DNA of 64,000 bases from Teratosphaeria epicoccoides (Eukaryota; Ascomycota; Dothideomycetes; Mycosphaerellales; Teratosphaeriaceae): NCBI GenBank assembly GCA_021401465.1, contig JADDMT010000036.1:248001-312000 (forward strand), in the 5' to 3' direction. Each line of letters opens with the position of its first letter. Within the stretch, counting starts at the first letter, position 1. Below the pieces are notes generated by a model. The model saw nothing but the letters and a program-made list of their open reading frames with translations, did not search any database and was not told where the DNA came from. Both the position numbers and the translations under genes were made by a program. Below are positions 53,744 to 62,754 of this stretch, one piece after another.

Positions 53744-55478
53744 ATGGATGTTGGCGCACCAATCGGTGGTTGTGTTGATATTGACCCCACGGTTCACTTA
53801 CAGATCGGCTTCCACGCAAAGATGCTGTTCGAGGCCGCTGGCTGCGCTTCTCGAGAACCAAGCAGTGACATAGGCACGGCATTACGCATATTTTATTTCA
53901 ATAATCGGAATTCGTGAATCTTGCAGCTCTCGTGACCCGTGCAGATGCGACTATAGGCTTGGCAGGAGACTCGCAAGGTGGTGTCTGCCATGCGCAAGGC
54001 AAGACAAGCATAGTTTCTGCCGCATAGCCTTACTACAGCAACAGCAGGGAATGACTTTCGCCAGATTAAGCCGAATGATCCGCAGCATGGTAGAAAGAAT
54101 CTCAAGGGCTCTTGCGTGCAACTTAGATGCCATCTTACATGCAGTATGCCGCAGCACCAACCCAACAATGGAGTGCAGTCTTTCACCTTCCCCAGTTGCA
54201 AGACTAGCAACACACAGCAACCAGCTGGCCGGGCTTGCTTCAACACCTGCCATTGGCAACACGCGGCCGGGCACAATGCCAGACTCCCATCGGTAGCATC
54301 TCCAATACCCAGTCACGGTATCTGCTTCTACGTCACGCCATGAACTTCATCGCCGGCCAAGCGTGAGTGCCTTGCTTTTCCACCCTAGTGAAAGGACCAA
54401 TGGGGCCAGTTCCGACCTGTGACACAGGTTCTCGCTGCAGGCAATGAGGAGATTGATGGCGGCGGTCGCGAAAACGCCCGGGGCCACGACGCCTTCTGCG
54501 CCCTCACTGTCGTCGCACCACGACATGATCCGCAGCGCATCTACGTTGATACAGATGCTGCTCGCATGCGTGTCATCTAACAGTCGTGTGATCTGTCACC
54601 TCCAATCGTTTTGTCCCTGCGTAACTGTCATGGCGAGTCGTTGCGGTGTGCCTGGTCCAAGCCGTCAAAGGAACAGCCGATACATGTACCCAGCCAAGGT
54701 GCCCGGCGACTGCCGTACCTCCAACAGGACATTCAATCAAGTGCTCATTTGAGATGAGGAGGGTGCCAACGACATCGATATATCAGGCCATGGTTTCGGC
54801 AAGGGCGACGGGACAGCGTTGGTGACTGCGCAGACGGAGACGAGTCCCGCGAGGTTTCAGGCGGACGAGGGTCCCAGAAAGTCCGTCTGTTCCTTTCGAC
54901 GTCTCTTAAACGCTGTAGGGCGAAGTTGATGTTTTTGTAGGGCCCAAGCCCCTCTTGAGCTAGCGGAGCGAAAAGAAAAACGAGGCGGAGCGAGCTATGT
55001 TGCCTGGCAGAGAAGAGGGAGAAGGGGAGGAAGAGGACGAGAGGCGTGGTGGGAGGATGATGCTACTGCTGACAAGAAGCTAAAGTCGGCGACGTCGGAG
55101 CACATTGCCTCGCCTCCTTAGGGTGCCGCGGGGGCAGTGTTTGTGTGCTTCGAACCGCGCGAATGATATATTTCCCGGAGGATGGCGGTGGAACATACTG
55201 TAGTGTGGAGGTCTGGATGCTAAATAATGCTTCTGCGTGGTTCGAGGCAGAATCTTGATAGACATCTCCCCATTGTCGAACGAGCAAATTTTCGAGTGCG
55301 CGTACGCAGATTCTGCATTTCACTCGATCGCACTGTAGTAAGCGCATCAGCCAGGACTCCGATTTGCGTTCGTGGAGGATGTCGAGCAAATGCCAGATAC
55401 GTCGGAAAGTCATTCTACCGTACACGTTGCCAGTCTTCCGCTATTGCGCTGATCGTGCACAATTAGACTTAACACGCC
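53744..55478. other. Gene-free region, about 1.7 kb
   Basis: Between convergent genes. ORFs of 80-127 codons on both strands have no recognisable product. A purine-rich stretch (GAGGGAGAAGGGGAGGAAGAGG type) lies near 55.02 kb. No transposon ends recognised. Confidence 0.4.
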
Positions 55479-57002
55479 TCAAGCATTCTTCTTGCCTACC
55501 CCGACCTTCCTCCGCTCCTCCGCAACCTCCTCCCACAGCAGACACCCAAAGCCCACAACGCCCATGCCTAGCACCACCAAATCCAACACATGCACGCCCC
55601 ACCAAATATGCTGCACGCCGAGCATGCAGGTATCATACTCAAATCTCCATGATCCCTCCTCCTGGTCAAACCAGGCGCTTAGCAGTCCCATGTTCCCGCC
55701 GTAGTTGCCCATCATGGCGCGCACTGTGATCTCCCGCAGACCTGCCACATTGGCATCGATGCGGCTGGCAGCAGGAACAAAGCGGTCATATTTGCTCGCT
55801 GTCCATTCGGGAGTGAAAGAAGTGTCGTAGGGATGTTCGGCTGCGTGGTCTTCTGCCGAGGCATAGGCGGAATCAGGTGACGAGAGGTGGTGGTAGGTAT
55901 CGCAGCCTTCGTGATCGTGGCCATTCAAAATTATGGCGTTTCCGGTGTTGAGGCCGTCAAGGATGTAGTTGCTGATGTTCTGGCTGAGGTGGTTCTGTTC
56001 TTCGATACTGCCGTCGGGAAAGTAAGAGAAGTAAGGCGCGTCCGCACAGATTCCTTCTTCCTTGTGGAGAGGAATGTGAGTCAGGAGGACGGTGGCGGAG
56101 TTGGAAGGCGTGTGCATTGAAATCTGGGTGGCGAGGAAGTCGAGACTTTGTTGGCGGAGATTCTCAGCTTTGGCTGGACTGTCCAGGTTCATGGAGTTGA
56201 GGATGATGAGGCGGAGCTGCGGAGCGGATGGTGCCAGGGTGGAGGTCAATGGCGAGCGGCTCGTTCCAGATGCAGTCGGTGAGGGGTCGTTTAGAGAAAA
56301 GCGGATGTCCCAATTGACATGGCCATATATAGCTTCGAACCTTTCGATCCGGTGCTCGTCGATGTCTCCAGCATATCCTATGTCATGGTTGCCTGCAACA
56401 GTCATGATCCGCTCCTCCCAGCTCTGGTCCTGGCCCAACACCTCCTTCCTTCCACTGACACCCGTGATGTCTTCCGTCACCCTCTCGCCGCCCTGGAACA
56501 CTTTCTTCCAGAAGCGCTCACTCCGCCTCGCGAACTCATCGTCGCCGATCCACTGACTGCCCAACAAATCTCCCAGCACCACCGTGTGCGTAGGCTGGGT
56601 CCACCACCTCACCGTCCTGAACACGTGCGACAGATACAGATCGTTGCCCCACAGATCCACCCTTTTCCTCACGCCCTGAACCCATCTGGGCACATCTTCC
56701 GTCGCCCATTCCGGTAATTCACCGTTTCTCACTCGTTCCCAACTCGGAAGGAGCGTTCCGTCCAACCCATACAGAGCAGTGTTGCCTTCCAACTGCGGAT
56801 CGCCAATGGCCAACAGCCTGAACGGTGCTACTTCCGCCGCGCTGTATGCTCGCCTATCTTTGTAGCACGTGGGTGATGCTTGTTGAGCCGGCGGGAAGGA
56901 GCACTGGAAGAGAACAGGGAAGAAGTAGAGGTAGACGGTGCCGATCAACGCTGGCGGCAAGAAGAAGCGGGCGAGGGTGAGGAGAAGGGTGGAGAGACGC
57001 AT
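55479..57002 (-). CDS. Cdc1/Ted1-like metallophosphoesterase
   Basis: Calcineurin-like phosphoesterase, 507 aa, single exon, with a membrane segment at each end (about 9-31 and 463-488). Metal-site motifs appear in order: GDPQ, GDLLGSQW, AGNHD, LTHIPL and NGHDHEGCD, matching the Cdc1/Ted1/PGAP5 family. In yeast Cdc1 and Ted1 remodel GPI anchors by removing ethanolamine-phosphate, and act in the ER/Golgi with the catalytic domain in the lumen; the two-membrane-segment layout is the same. The ATG at 57002 starts MRLSTLLLTLARFFLPPAL, entering the first helix directly. It is head-to-head with an F-box gene, 168 bp between ATGs. Confidence 0.9.
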   Translation of the reverse strand: MRLSTLLLTLARFFLPPALIGTVYLYFFPVLFQCSFPPAQQASPTCYKDRRAYSAAEVAPFRLLAIGDPQLEGNTALYGLDGTLLPSWERVRNGELPEWATEDVPRWVQGVRKRVDLWGNDLYLSHVFRTVRWWTQPTHTVVLGDLLGSQWIGDDEFARRSERFWKKVFQGGERVTEDITGVSGRKEVLGQDQSWEERIMTVAGNHDIGYAGDIDEHRIERFEAIYGHVNWDIRFSLNDPSPTASGTSRSPLTSTLAPSAPQLRLIILNSMNLDSPAKAENLRQQSLDFLATQISMHTPSNSATVLLTHIPLHKEEGICADAPYFSYFPDGSIEEQNHLSQNISNYILDGLNTGNAIILNGHDHEGCDTYHHLSSPDSAYASAEDHAAEHPYDTSFTPEWTASKYDRFVPAASRIDANVAGLREITVRAMMGNYGGNMGLLSAWFDQEEGSWRFEYDTCMLGVQHIWWGVHVLDLVVLGMGVVGFGCLLWEEVAEERRKVGVGKKNA

Positions 57003-57170
57003 GAGGCATGCATTGTTTACTTTGTTATTTATCTTTCGCGTATACAGGTAGGTAACATACCTGGGCTGCGTATCCGGGGTCTATCACAAAAATTCTTGGT
57101 GCCTCAGGCGTAAAGATTCCTTTTACGGACCGGTTTGCAGGCATATCTACTTTCCATCACATGCGATATA
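57003..57170. promoter_or_regulatory. 168-bp bidirectional promoter with an imperfect palindrome
   Basis: Separates two start codons facing away from each other. Around 57045-57065 is AGGTAGGTAACATACCT, an interrupted inverted repeat (AGGTA...TACCT). Its function is unknown; it may be a shared element. Confidence 0.4.
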
Positions 57171-58940
57171 ATGCTCGAGGTCATGAATCAGCCCCGAATC
57201 ACTGGCTACATTGGCGACGCGGCATTATCGCTTCACAACAACCGTCCTAACATATATACCGGACGCCTACCGGAGCACGACGAGACGCCACCTTCGTCTT
57301 GGCGGCGCATGTACCAAATGCAGTGCCACCTCCTCGAGCTCCCGGACGAGCTCATCGTCTGCATCGTTGACTGCCTGAACGATGATCCTCAGGCCCTGCG
57401 CGGGCTTGCAACGGTAGATGCCCAGTTCCAGGCGCTCGCTGAGGAACGCTTGTACCGCAACATCTTCTTTAGAAAAGATGACGAGCTTCAGCGTCTTCAC
57501 GCCGCCTTCATCAAGAGGCCCAGCCGTGCGAAGGCAGTCCGGAGCATCGATTTACGGTGTCAACTGGACGATGGCGAATACAATCTATTCTTCTGCCGTG
57601 GCAAAGTCAGCCACACGAGCACAAATTTCGAGCTCATGTCGGACGTACTGCACAAGGCCCGGAATATCCAGGAACTCACAATGGAGAGCCCTTACTGTAA
57701 TGTGCTCGACGGTGAGCCCATGTGGGAATTCACAAACGACGACACGTGGGGGCGAACGATGCGAGCGTGGTTCAGACCGTTCACAGCGGCTGTGTGGCCC
57801 GCCACACGCGAAACAGCGCAGCCCCTGCGATGGCTGAAAAGGCTCACCTTACATTTGAACGGGGTGCGGCAAGAGTTCTGGACAGCTGAGAGCCCATTCG
57901 CCTATGTCTTCCTTATGCAGCAGTTGGAATATCTGCATTTATCATCCGTCAACATCACAAGCATGTTACCAGCTCAGCTGCCGAGTCTCAAAACCAGCCT
58001 GAAAGAGCTGAAGCTTGATGAGGCAAATGTGGACCTCAAAGGCCTGCGTTGCATCCTTGCTATGCCGCGCGCACTCGAGCACCTCTATCTGGGGGAGAAT
58101 GTGAATTCACGAGACACAGAAGACTACCCAGCTGGCCAAACATATAACAGGCTGATCGATCGCAGTCCGGACGAATTCCTGGACGTTCTTGCCCAACAAG
58201 CTTCTTCACTCAAAACTTTGACATACATACCTGGTATCACACCTCGCGATTTCGATCATCGAGAAGACATCCGCGTCTTTGGCGCTGGTCTCCACAATTT
58301 CGTCAAGCTGGAGGAAGCCACCATGCACAGCTATCTCTCCCTCTCGTCTGTGCAGCAGCTATTCTTCCGGAGCCAGGACCTTGCGCCCCCAAACCTGCGC
58401 TCACTTCACATCAAGTCAGGTTTCGACGATCTCGTCCTGGACATGGACCCGAGTGATTCCCGTCAGCTTCTACCAATACAATGCTTGGCTCTACAAGCTC
58501 TTACGACTATGCCGAGTCTCAAGACTCTGGACTTCACAGTGGACAGAGTTCGCCTGGTACAACCGTGGTCCATTGGGCCCCGTCTCGACGAGATGGGTCG
58601 CGCTCTCAAGTCGGTGGGGAATGCTCTCAAGGAGCGGGAGATCAGGTTCGAAGTGTTCCAACAAGGTCCCCGAGGGAGGTATGTGGCGCCGTTACTCTAT
58701 GGCGAGACGGTGAGACCAGATGAGGTAGTCTACTCTAACATGGACAACCCGAGTCACTTTCAGATGAATGTGTATAATGGTGGGATCGCAGGAAGTTTGA
58801 CTCATGACTTTGACCTGATTGACAGTGAGAGCGGGAGCGAAAGTGAGAGTGAGAGTGAATGGGAGACTGCTAGTGAATCCGACGAAGAGGAGGCTGATGG
58901 GTCTGAGGAGCTGGGTGTCATGGATGGGTTGCAGGAGTGA
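57171..58940 (+). CDS. F-box/LRR-type protein with acidic tail
   Basis: Predicted 589-aa F-box protein, single exon. The F-box is at about residues 53-100 (LLELPDELIVCIVDCLNDDP...LYRNIFF), predicted to bind Skp1 in an SCF ubiquitin ligase. The long middle holds irregular leucine-rich repeats (LEYLHLSSVN, LKELKLDEANVDLKGL, ALEHLYLGEN, LRSLHIKSGFDDL, LKTLDFTVDRV), the likely substrate-binding face. The last 45 residues are a strongly acidic Ser/Glu repeat (SESGSESESESEWETASESD), then SDEEEADGSEE. It is the intact F-box gene in the window; two others at 17 and 24 kb are damaged. The frame is open back to 57135 but the first ATG is at 57171, with another in-frame ATG at 57183. Confidence 0.85.
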   Translation: MLEVMNQPRITGYIGDAALSLHNNRPNIYTGRLPEHDETPPSSWRRMYQMQCHLLELPDELIVCIVDCLNDDPQALRGLATVDAQFQALAEERLYRNIFFRKDDELQRLHAAFIKRPSRAKAVRSIDLRCQLDDGEYNLFFCRGKVSHTSTNFELMSDVLHKARNIQELTMESPYCNVLDGEPMWEFTNDDTWGRTMRAWFRPFTAAVWPATRETAQPLRWLKRLTLHLNGVRQEFWTAESPFAYVFLMQQLEYLHLSSVNITSMLPAQLPSLKTSLKELKLDEANVDLKGLRCILAMPRALEHLYLGENVNSRDTEDYPAGQTYNRLIDRSPDEFLDVLAQQASSLKTLTYIPGITPRDFDHREDIRVFGAGLHNFVKLEEATMHSYLSLSSVQQLFFRSQDLAPPNLRSLHIKSGFDDLVLDMDPSDSRQLLPIQCLALQALTTMPSLKTLDFTVDRVRLVQPWSIGPRLDEMGRALKSVGNALKEREIRFEVFQQGPRGRYVAPLLYGETVRPDEVVYSNMDNPSHFQMNVYNGGIAGSLTHDFDLIDSESGSESESESEWETASESDEEEADGSEELGVMDGLQE

Positions 58941-59451
58941 CGATCGTGCAGCAGGCTACTCGAGACGACTCCAGCAGCTCAGACGTGCGCTCGAATGCTT
59001 ATCTCGATACGGTCACGCCAATCCTGTTGCTTGCACGAGGGTCATGATGGCGCAAAGTGCCACAATGTGACCTCTTGGCTGGCCAAGCGTGGTTGCATCG
59101 ACCCGATCGGAGACGAGAGGACGCAGCTGACGCACTTCCAAAGGACATCAACGACTTGTCAGACGCAATCACAAGTTCGTGATTTGTACACAACAATCAA
59201 GCTTTCTGTCCAGACGTGATGGGTACGCCGAACGCTTTGATAAGGTCTTTGCTTTGGGATAAGCCACCGTGGTCGCGATTCAGAGCGGTGCATGCATCAG
59301 AGCGAATGTTTGATAGCATGGACAAACTCTATGGAGCTCATTCTGGTCGTCTGAGGAGCTTTCTGGCGGCTGTTTCAAGCAAACACTTCGGCGGCCATAT
59401 GTATCCCCTAGTCTGCTTGCCGGACCAGTTCATCACTAACAGTCTTTCCTC
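58941..59451. other. Intergenic region, about 510 bp
   Basis: Promoter of the GNAT gene. An ORF at 59216-59467 is rejected because it overlaps the GNAT start and has no family features. Confidence 0.4.
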
Positions 59452-60126
59452 ATGGCACGCAAACTAGGACGCGACGTCAAGACGGAGGACGCCGCAGCCC
59501 TCGTCCGGGACGTCATCATCCCGTCGTTGAAGCAAAGCGGCCTGTTCTATCAGATCTTTCCCAACGGTCTGGGCGATGAGGAGGAGACGCTCACCTGGGC
59601 GACCAAGTGTTTAGAGAACGACGTGACGTTGGGCCAGAGCGAGCACTCTCGGGTCAGATTCGAAGGCCGCGATGCTGCGTTCATCAGGTGCGAGCTCCAC
59701 CATCTTTCCGACAGCAGAGAGGAGGCGAGGGGTGTCATTGAGCGGATGAGACGAATGAGAGGCGGGCTTCCGTTCTTTGAGGATGCGACGGGTTTGCCTG
59801 GAGATCTGGATCCGGAGAATTTTCAGGAGTGGGAGTTGTTTGTTAAGCACACGAGGCATGAGGTGCTCGGTGGTGAGCAGGATGTGTTCTGCTTGCAGCA
59901 GCTGTTTGTGCGACCGGATCGTGTGAGGACGGGTCTTGCGGAGAGGTTGGTGAGGTGGATGGTATGGGTCGCGGACGAGGAGGGGTGGGGTTGCTATGTT
60001 ATGGTGCCGGTTTTTTTGGAGGGGTTGTTCAAGCGGTTGGGTTTCTACGCGAGGAAGAAGCAGGTGATGTGGCGGCAGTCGGAGTTTGTGTGCTTGACTC
60101 GGCCGCGGAAGCAGGTCGTTTGTTGA
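59452..60126 (+). CDS. GNAT-family acetyltransferase
   Basis: About 224-aa protein with the layout of fungal GNAT N-acetyltransferases. The N-terminal substrate segment is EDAAALVRDVIIPSLKQSGLF. The acetyl-CoA motif A is LQQLFVRPDRVRTGLAERLVRWMV, the Q/R-x-x-G-x-A/G signature being RVRTGLA, followed by the motif B region GCYVMVPVFLEGLFKRLGFYA. A long insert between the first and second halves (HHLSDSREEARGVIERMRRM...ENFQEWELF) is typical of this fungal subgroup. Substrate unknown. A damaged second copy lies 430 bp downstream in the same orientation. Confidence 0.8.
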   Translation: MARKLGRDVKTEDAAALVRDVIIPSLKQSGLFYQIFPNGLGDEEETLTWATKCLENDVTLGQSEHSRVRFEGRDAAFIRCELHHLSDSREEARGVIERMRRMRGGLPFFEDATGLPGDLDPENFQEWELFVKHTRHEVLGGEQDVFCLQQLFVRPDRVRTGLAERLVRWMVWVADEEGWGCYVMVPVFLEGLFKRLGFYARKKQVMWRQSEFVCLTRPRKQVVC

Positions 60127-60553
60127 GGGCGCAGAGGCTCAGGAGTGTGCAATGCCGGTAGGTTGTCGTTACGGCGCTGTCGAGAAGTAGCGAAACAGCT
60201 CCGCATGCGAATAGTATCAGCACACGACCGTAGCGAGCCAGTCTTCATTGCATACAGCTGGCAGGTCTATGTCCCCGACCGAGCAGCGCGGGTTCGTTCA
60301 GCAGGCATGGATTGCATTAATTGTTGTGCTTCGTTAAGATCGAAATGCTTGACAACAACAGTCCTGACCGCATTGAATTGCGACATGCCACAGATACGTC
60401 GTTCAACGGTCCCGTCAGCATCATCGGGACGCTTTGTGGTCATTCCAGAGTTTCCCGGCAGCCAGGATGGAGCAAACGATGCGACGAAGATATATCCTGC
60501 CAGCTCCGCGGACACAGCACGGCGATAGCTTTCGATCCAGCCGAGCTTCAGAA
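60127..60553. other. Spacer between GNAT gene and its broken paralogue
   Basis: About 430 bp without a recognisable gene. Confidence 0.4.
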
Positions 60554-61107
60554 ATGGCCTTTCCCTCCTTCGACGTGACCCCAGACGACGCTCCAGGCCT
60601 GATCGACTCGGTCGTCCTGCCGTCCCTCCGCCACCACCCGCTCCCCGCGCACTTCTTCCTCCGCGGCGCCAGCGACACGAACATCCGAGCCTGGGCCACC
60701 AAAGCTCCCGTCAACAAGCTCGTGCGAAACCAGTCCCTGGAGCGAGGATGGACGGACAATCAAGGCCACCACATCGCCCTCTTAGGCTGCACACTCTGGA
60801 ACGTGTCGGATGAGGCTGCAGCGCGGCAAAGGCAGCGGGACCTCGAGGCGAAGTATGCGAGCGGCGCTGTCAAGGCCACGGGCGAAGGCACGATCAACGG
60901 TGCGACGTTCGCGGAGGCGCAGAAGTTTTTCGAGCAGAGCTTGAGAGACTTCGTGGGTGCGCGGAGGGATGTGCTGTGTTTGGATTTCCTGACGCGACTT
61001 TGTGGTGTGCGCCCCGGGTGCGAGGAGCGGGAGCCGTTATGATGGAGATGGTGGAGTGGATGGTGTCTAGGCAGTGGGTGTTCTCGCCGCGGCCGATCCG
61101 ATCGTAA
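60554..61107 (+). pseudogene. GNAT acetyltransferase paralogue, frameshifted and truncated
   Basis: From the ATG at 60554 the protein aligns by pattern with the preceding GNAT (APGLIDSVVLPSLRHHPL, IRAWATKAPVNKLV, FFEQSLRDFVGARRDVLCLDFL). At about 60.99 kb the family match passes into another frame (CAPRVRGAGAVMMEMVEWMV, the acetyl-CoA motif), a shift equal to a one-base loss or two-base gain. That frame stops at 61105 before motif B, so the copy is also missing its C-terminus. It is a tandem duplicate now decayed. In the unshifted frame the stop is at 61040. Confidence 0.72.
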
Positions 61108-61410
61108 AGCAAGACTGGGATCCTGGAATCGGCGTAGGCAAGAGTGACCGGAAACAGGTGCTCGTGGCCGGCTTCGGGCGCACCGGGGAGGCAGAAACCA
61201 AGCCAATCCTGCTAGTCACTCAGGCCGACGCGAGCGAGCAAAGGAGTGCTGCCACACGTCCAACGAAGCTTGGCAGGTGAGCAAGAGCGACTTCAAAATC
61301 GTCTAGTACATGCCACGCACGGTCTGCGCGGGAGCACGCACCAAAACCAGCGTGCAGGCCTTTGCACATCGGGGACAAAGTCTGCACAGTCTCTCTGAGC
61401 CATGTGAGAC
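61108..61410. other. Spacer, about 300 bp
   Basis: No gene recognised between the GNAT relic and the epimerase fragment. Confidence 0.35.
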
Positions 61411-61625
61411 ATGATAGGTCGTTGGGATCCGTGGCTGTTGGCGGTGGAGAGGGCTGGCAAGTTTGAGGGCGCGCAGGTGTTTAATATTTGTGCTCCGACG
61501 ACGGCGCAGGAGACGAGCTCACGGGAGCTGGCGACGAAGTATTATCCCAAGACGGAGATTCGGGGGAGTTGGGGCCAGAAGAATGATGGTTTCTGGACGA
61601 TTGATGGTTCGTCATCGAGGTACCT
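61411..61625 (+). pseudogene. Fragment of NAD-dependent epimerase/dehydratase C-terminus
   Basis: A plus-strand frame of about 70 codons contains LLAVERAGKFEGAQVFNICA, followed by PTTAQETSSRELATKYYPKT and NDGFWTID. This pattern (AALLAVE...EGAQVFN...AP-T...SS-LA...YYP-E-R...GFWSI) I recall from the C-terminal third of fungal extended short-chain dehydrogenase/epimerases. The N-terminal Rossmann domain is absent upstream and the frame becomes non-conserved after 61.62 kb. It looks like an orphan gene fragment, not a gene. It directly precedes a hexanucleotide repeat. Confidence 0.5.
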
Positions 61626-61764
61626 TCCGTCTAAGCCTGATGGGTCCTTTGATCTCGTCTTGGGTCAAAGCTCTGGCGACCTCGGAGGGACAGAAGGTGT
61701 GTGGCGGGTGCCTCTTGGCCAGGAAGTCATCGAGCTTGTGCCGCAGTGCGGGTGAGGGCTCAGC

Positions 61765-61835
61765 GTCACCGTCACCGTCACCGTCACCGTCACCGTCACC
61801 GTCACCGTCACCGTCACCGTCACCGTCACCGTCAC
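61765..61835. repeat. Hexanucleotide microsatellite (GTCACC)11
   Basis: Eleven perfect GTCACC units followed by a partial GTCAC. Perfect, so recently expanded or maintained. Confidence 0.97.
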
Positions 61836-62461
61836 TCCTCACTCGCAGGCTCCGGCATCATGTGCGGCGCAGGTGTCTGTCTCACACTGCACCCGACGGT
61901 CGTTTGAGCCACGTCGCAAGTCTTTATTTGGCGCTGCGCGTTTCACCACCGCGACAACACATACAAGCACTGTGGCTCTGCAGGCGGAAGGGAGGAAAGC
62001 TTTCCCTTAGTTCGTTTCACGTTCGTGCATAGTTTGAAACGCTCACGCCAGACCGGAGCACTGGGTTTGCACTCGTGGCGGGCGATAATAATCATGACAA
62101 TAATAACATAACCATAATCATCATGACAGGCATTTCGTATGGAGACAGTTCGGGGGAAGGGTATGATATGATATGACTGACATGATTGATGTAGCCTTTG
62201 AGTAGCAGGAGACACGTGCATGCACATCATCACATTCTTGAGCACCCCGCAGAAGAAGCTGCTGCAGACGGCAGACTGCAGACTGCTGTACCTTAGTCTC
62301 ACGCGCGCAACGGCGTCTATTTTTACCACTGCAGCGCGCCGGGACGACCCAGAGGCTGTCTGATGAAGGCAACGGCCCCATCAGATTCACTGCAGAAGCC
62401 TTCCCGCTTGCCTCTCGTGTCTCGCTTTTCTCTCCGCCACCAACACCCGCCATCCGACGCC

Positions 62462-62509
62462 AGATTGGTTGATTGATTGATTCGTTGTTTGATTGGTTGA
62501 TTGATCGAC

Positions 62510-62540
<31 letters not shown>

Positions 62541-62562
62541 CTGATTGATCGATTGATTGAAT
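62462..62562. repeat. GATT tetranucleotide array, interrupted
   Basis: About 100 bp of GATT-type units with interruptions; the longest perfect run is at about 62511-62540 (seven to eight units). Confidence 0.95.
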
Positions 62563-62754
62563 GAGCAATTGATCAACATCAAGAAGAACTGACCAACCGC
62601 CGGGCAAGATGCTGCGTCGCGAGGCTGCATGTGCCTGACCACGGGGTGGAGAGTGATCGCATAGCAGAATACACGTACACAGAATACACGACCTGGACGA
62701 GGAAGAATACGAACACACGGCCAGCAAGAGGCCAGACATCATCAGCGATCAACA

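Larger units (their letters stand above)
61626..62754. other. Repeat-bearing intergenic region, about 1.1 kb
   Basis: Holds a GTCACC hexanucleotide array and a GATT tetranucleotide array. Apparent ORFs here (His/Arg, Gly/Asp or Ser-Ile-Asn-Gln repeats) are by-products of the arrays. The Nbp2-like gene promoter lies at the right end. Confidence 0.5.

Noticed and set aside
61612..61842. Gly-Asp and Arg-His repeat ORFs
   Set aside because: They are translations of the GTCACC array on either strand.
62121..62742. Ser-Ile-Asn-Gln repeat ORFs
   Set aside because: By-product of the GATT tetranucleotide array.
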